Source: an uncultured Prevotellaceae bacterium
GTDB taxonomy: Bacteria; Bacteroidota; Bacteroidia; Bacteroidales; Bacteroidaceae
Length of the DNA stretch: 7,266 bases
NCBI GenBank assembly: GCA_947176655.1
Contig: CAMWRK010000105.1
Span: 1-7,266, forward strand
Reading direction: 5' to 3'
This document shows, piece after piece, positions 7,253 through 7,266 of this stretch. The stretch's first letter is position 1. The number at the start of each line of letters is the position of its first letter. Under the pieces are notes generated by a model. That model was not told the origin of the DNA. It worked only from the letters and a program-made list of their open reading frames with translations, and made no database searches. Position numbers and translations under genes: made by a program.

Positions 7253-7266
7253 ACGCATTTGGGAGA

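Larger units (their letters stand above)
7145..7263. repeat. Compound palindromic element with nested inverted repeats
   Basis: An outermost short stem CCCAAA (7145-7150) / TTTGGG (7258-7263) encloses a stem AGACAT (7153-7158) / ATGTCT (7228-7233), which encloses two hairpin arms. Arm one runs from CGGTCTT (7161-7167) to AAGACCG (7176-7182). Arm two is a perfect 14-base-pair stem, CGTGGTCTTAAGCG (7181-7194) with CGCTTAAGACCACG (7214-7227), capped by AAGACC/GGTCTT (7197-7202 and 7206-7211). A further hairpin, CCTCG/CGAGG (7237-7241 and 7248-7252), lies on the right. The arms share CG dinucleotides at their junctions, so not every pair can form at once. It could be a structured RNA, an operator cluster or a REP/MITE-like repeat. 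No transposase is visible, and the window ends three bases after the outer stem, so the true right boundary is unknown. Confidence 0.75.

Noticed and set aside
7226..7263. Integron attC site
   Set aside because: GTCTAAAC is loosely like one core site, but the partner GTTRRRY core is missing at the other end and no integrase is visible.

Overview
The window looks like chromosomal DNA from a Bacteroidota member, most likely order Bacteroidales (Bacteroides/Phocaeicola/Prevotella-like). Three things point there: the protein sequences themselves, start codons preceded by A/T-rich leaders without a clear Shine-Dalgarno, and promoter elements of the Bacteroides primary-sigma type (TTTG, 19 bases, TAnnTTTG). 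The genus is inferred from memory of family sequences, not from a search.

Layout. Positions 1-5705 hold a two-gene minus-strand operon. The first gene (2466-5705) is a complete UvrD-family helicase with a C-terminal PD-(D/E)XK nuclease domain, like AddA. The second (2469 down to the window edge at 1) is its AddB-like nuclease partner. It is open for 823 codons and is cut off by the window edge just before its nuclease active-site strand. The two overlap by four bases (ATGA). Together they would form a two-nuclease helicase-nuclease that processes double-strand breaks for RecA-dependent repair. Positions 5706-5880 are a divergent promoter region. Positions 5881-6699 encode PanB on the plus strand, the first committed enzyme of pantothenate (coenzyme A) synthesis; it appears to have its own promoter and, 115 bases downstream, a hairpin terminator.

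Positions 6700-7266 carry no convincing gene. This stretch holds the terminator, a second hairpin at 6925-6962, and, at the right edge (7145-7263), a dense palindromic element. That element contains three near-identical 22-base units, each an inverted repeat GGTCTT-N7/8-AAGACC, set inside further nested inverted repeats. It is the one part of the window that ordinary gene annotation does not explain. It may be a structured RNA, a multi-site operator, or a small REP/MITE-like repeat. The sequence alone does not decide between these, and the element may continue past the window edge.

The three genes are ordinary housekeeping genes with no functional link to each other beyond divergent placement. 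I see no defence system, CRISPR array, tRNA, rRNA or transposase gene.
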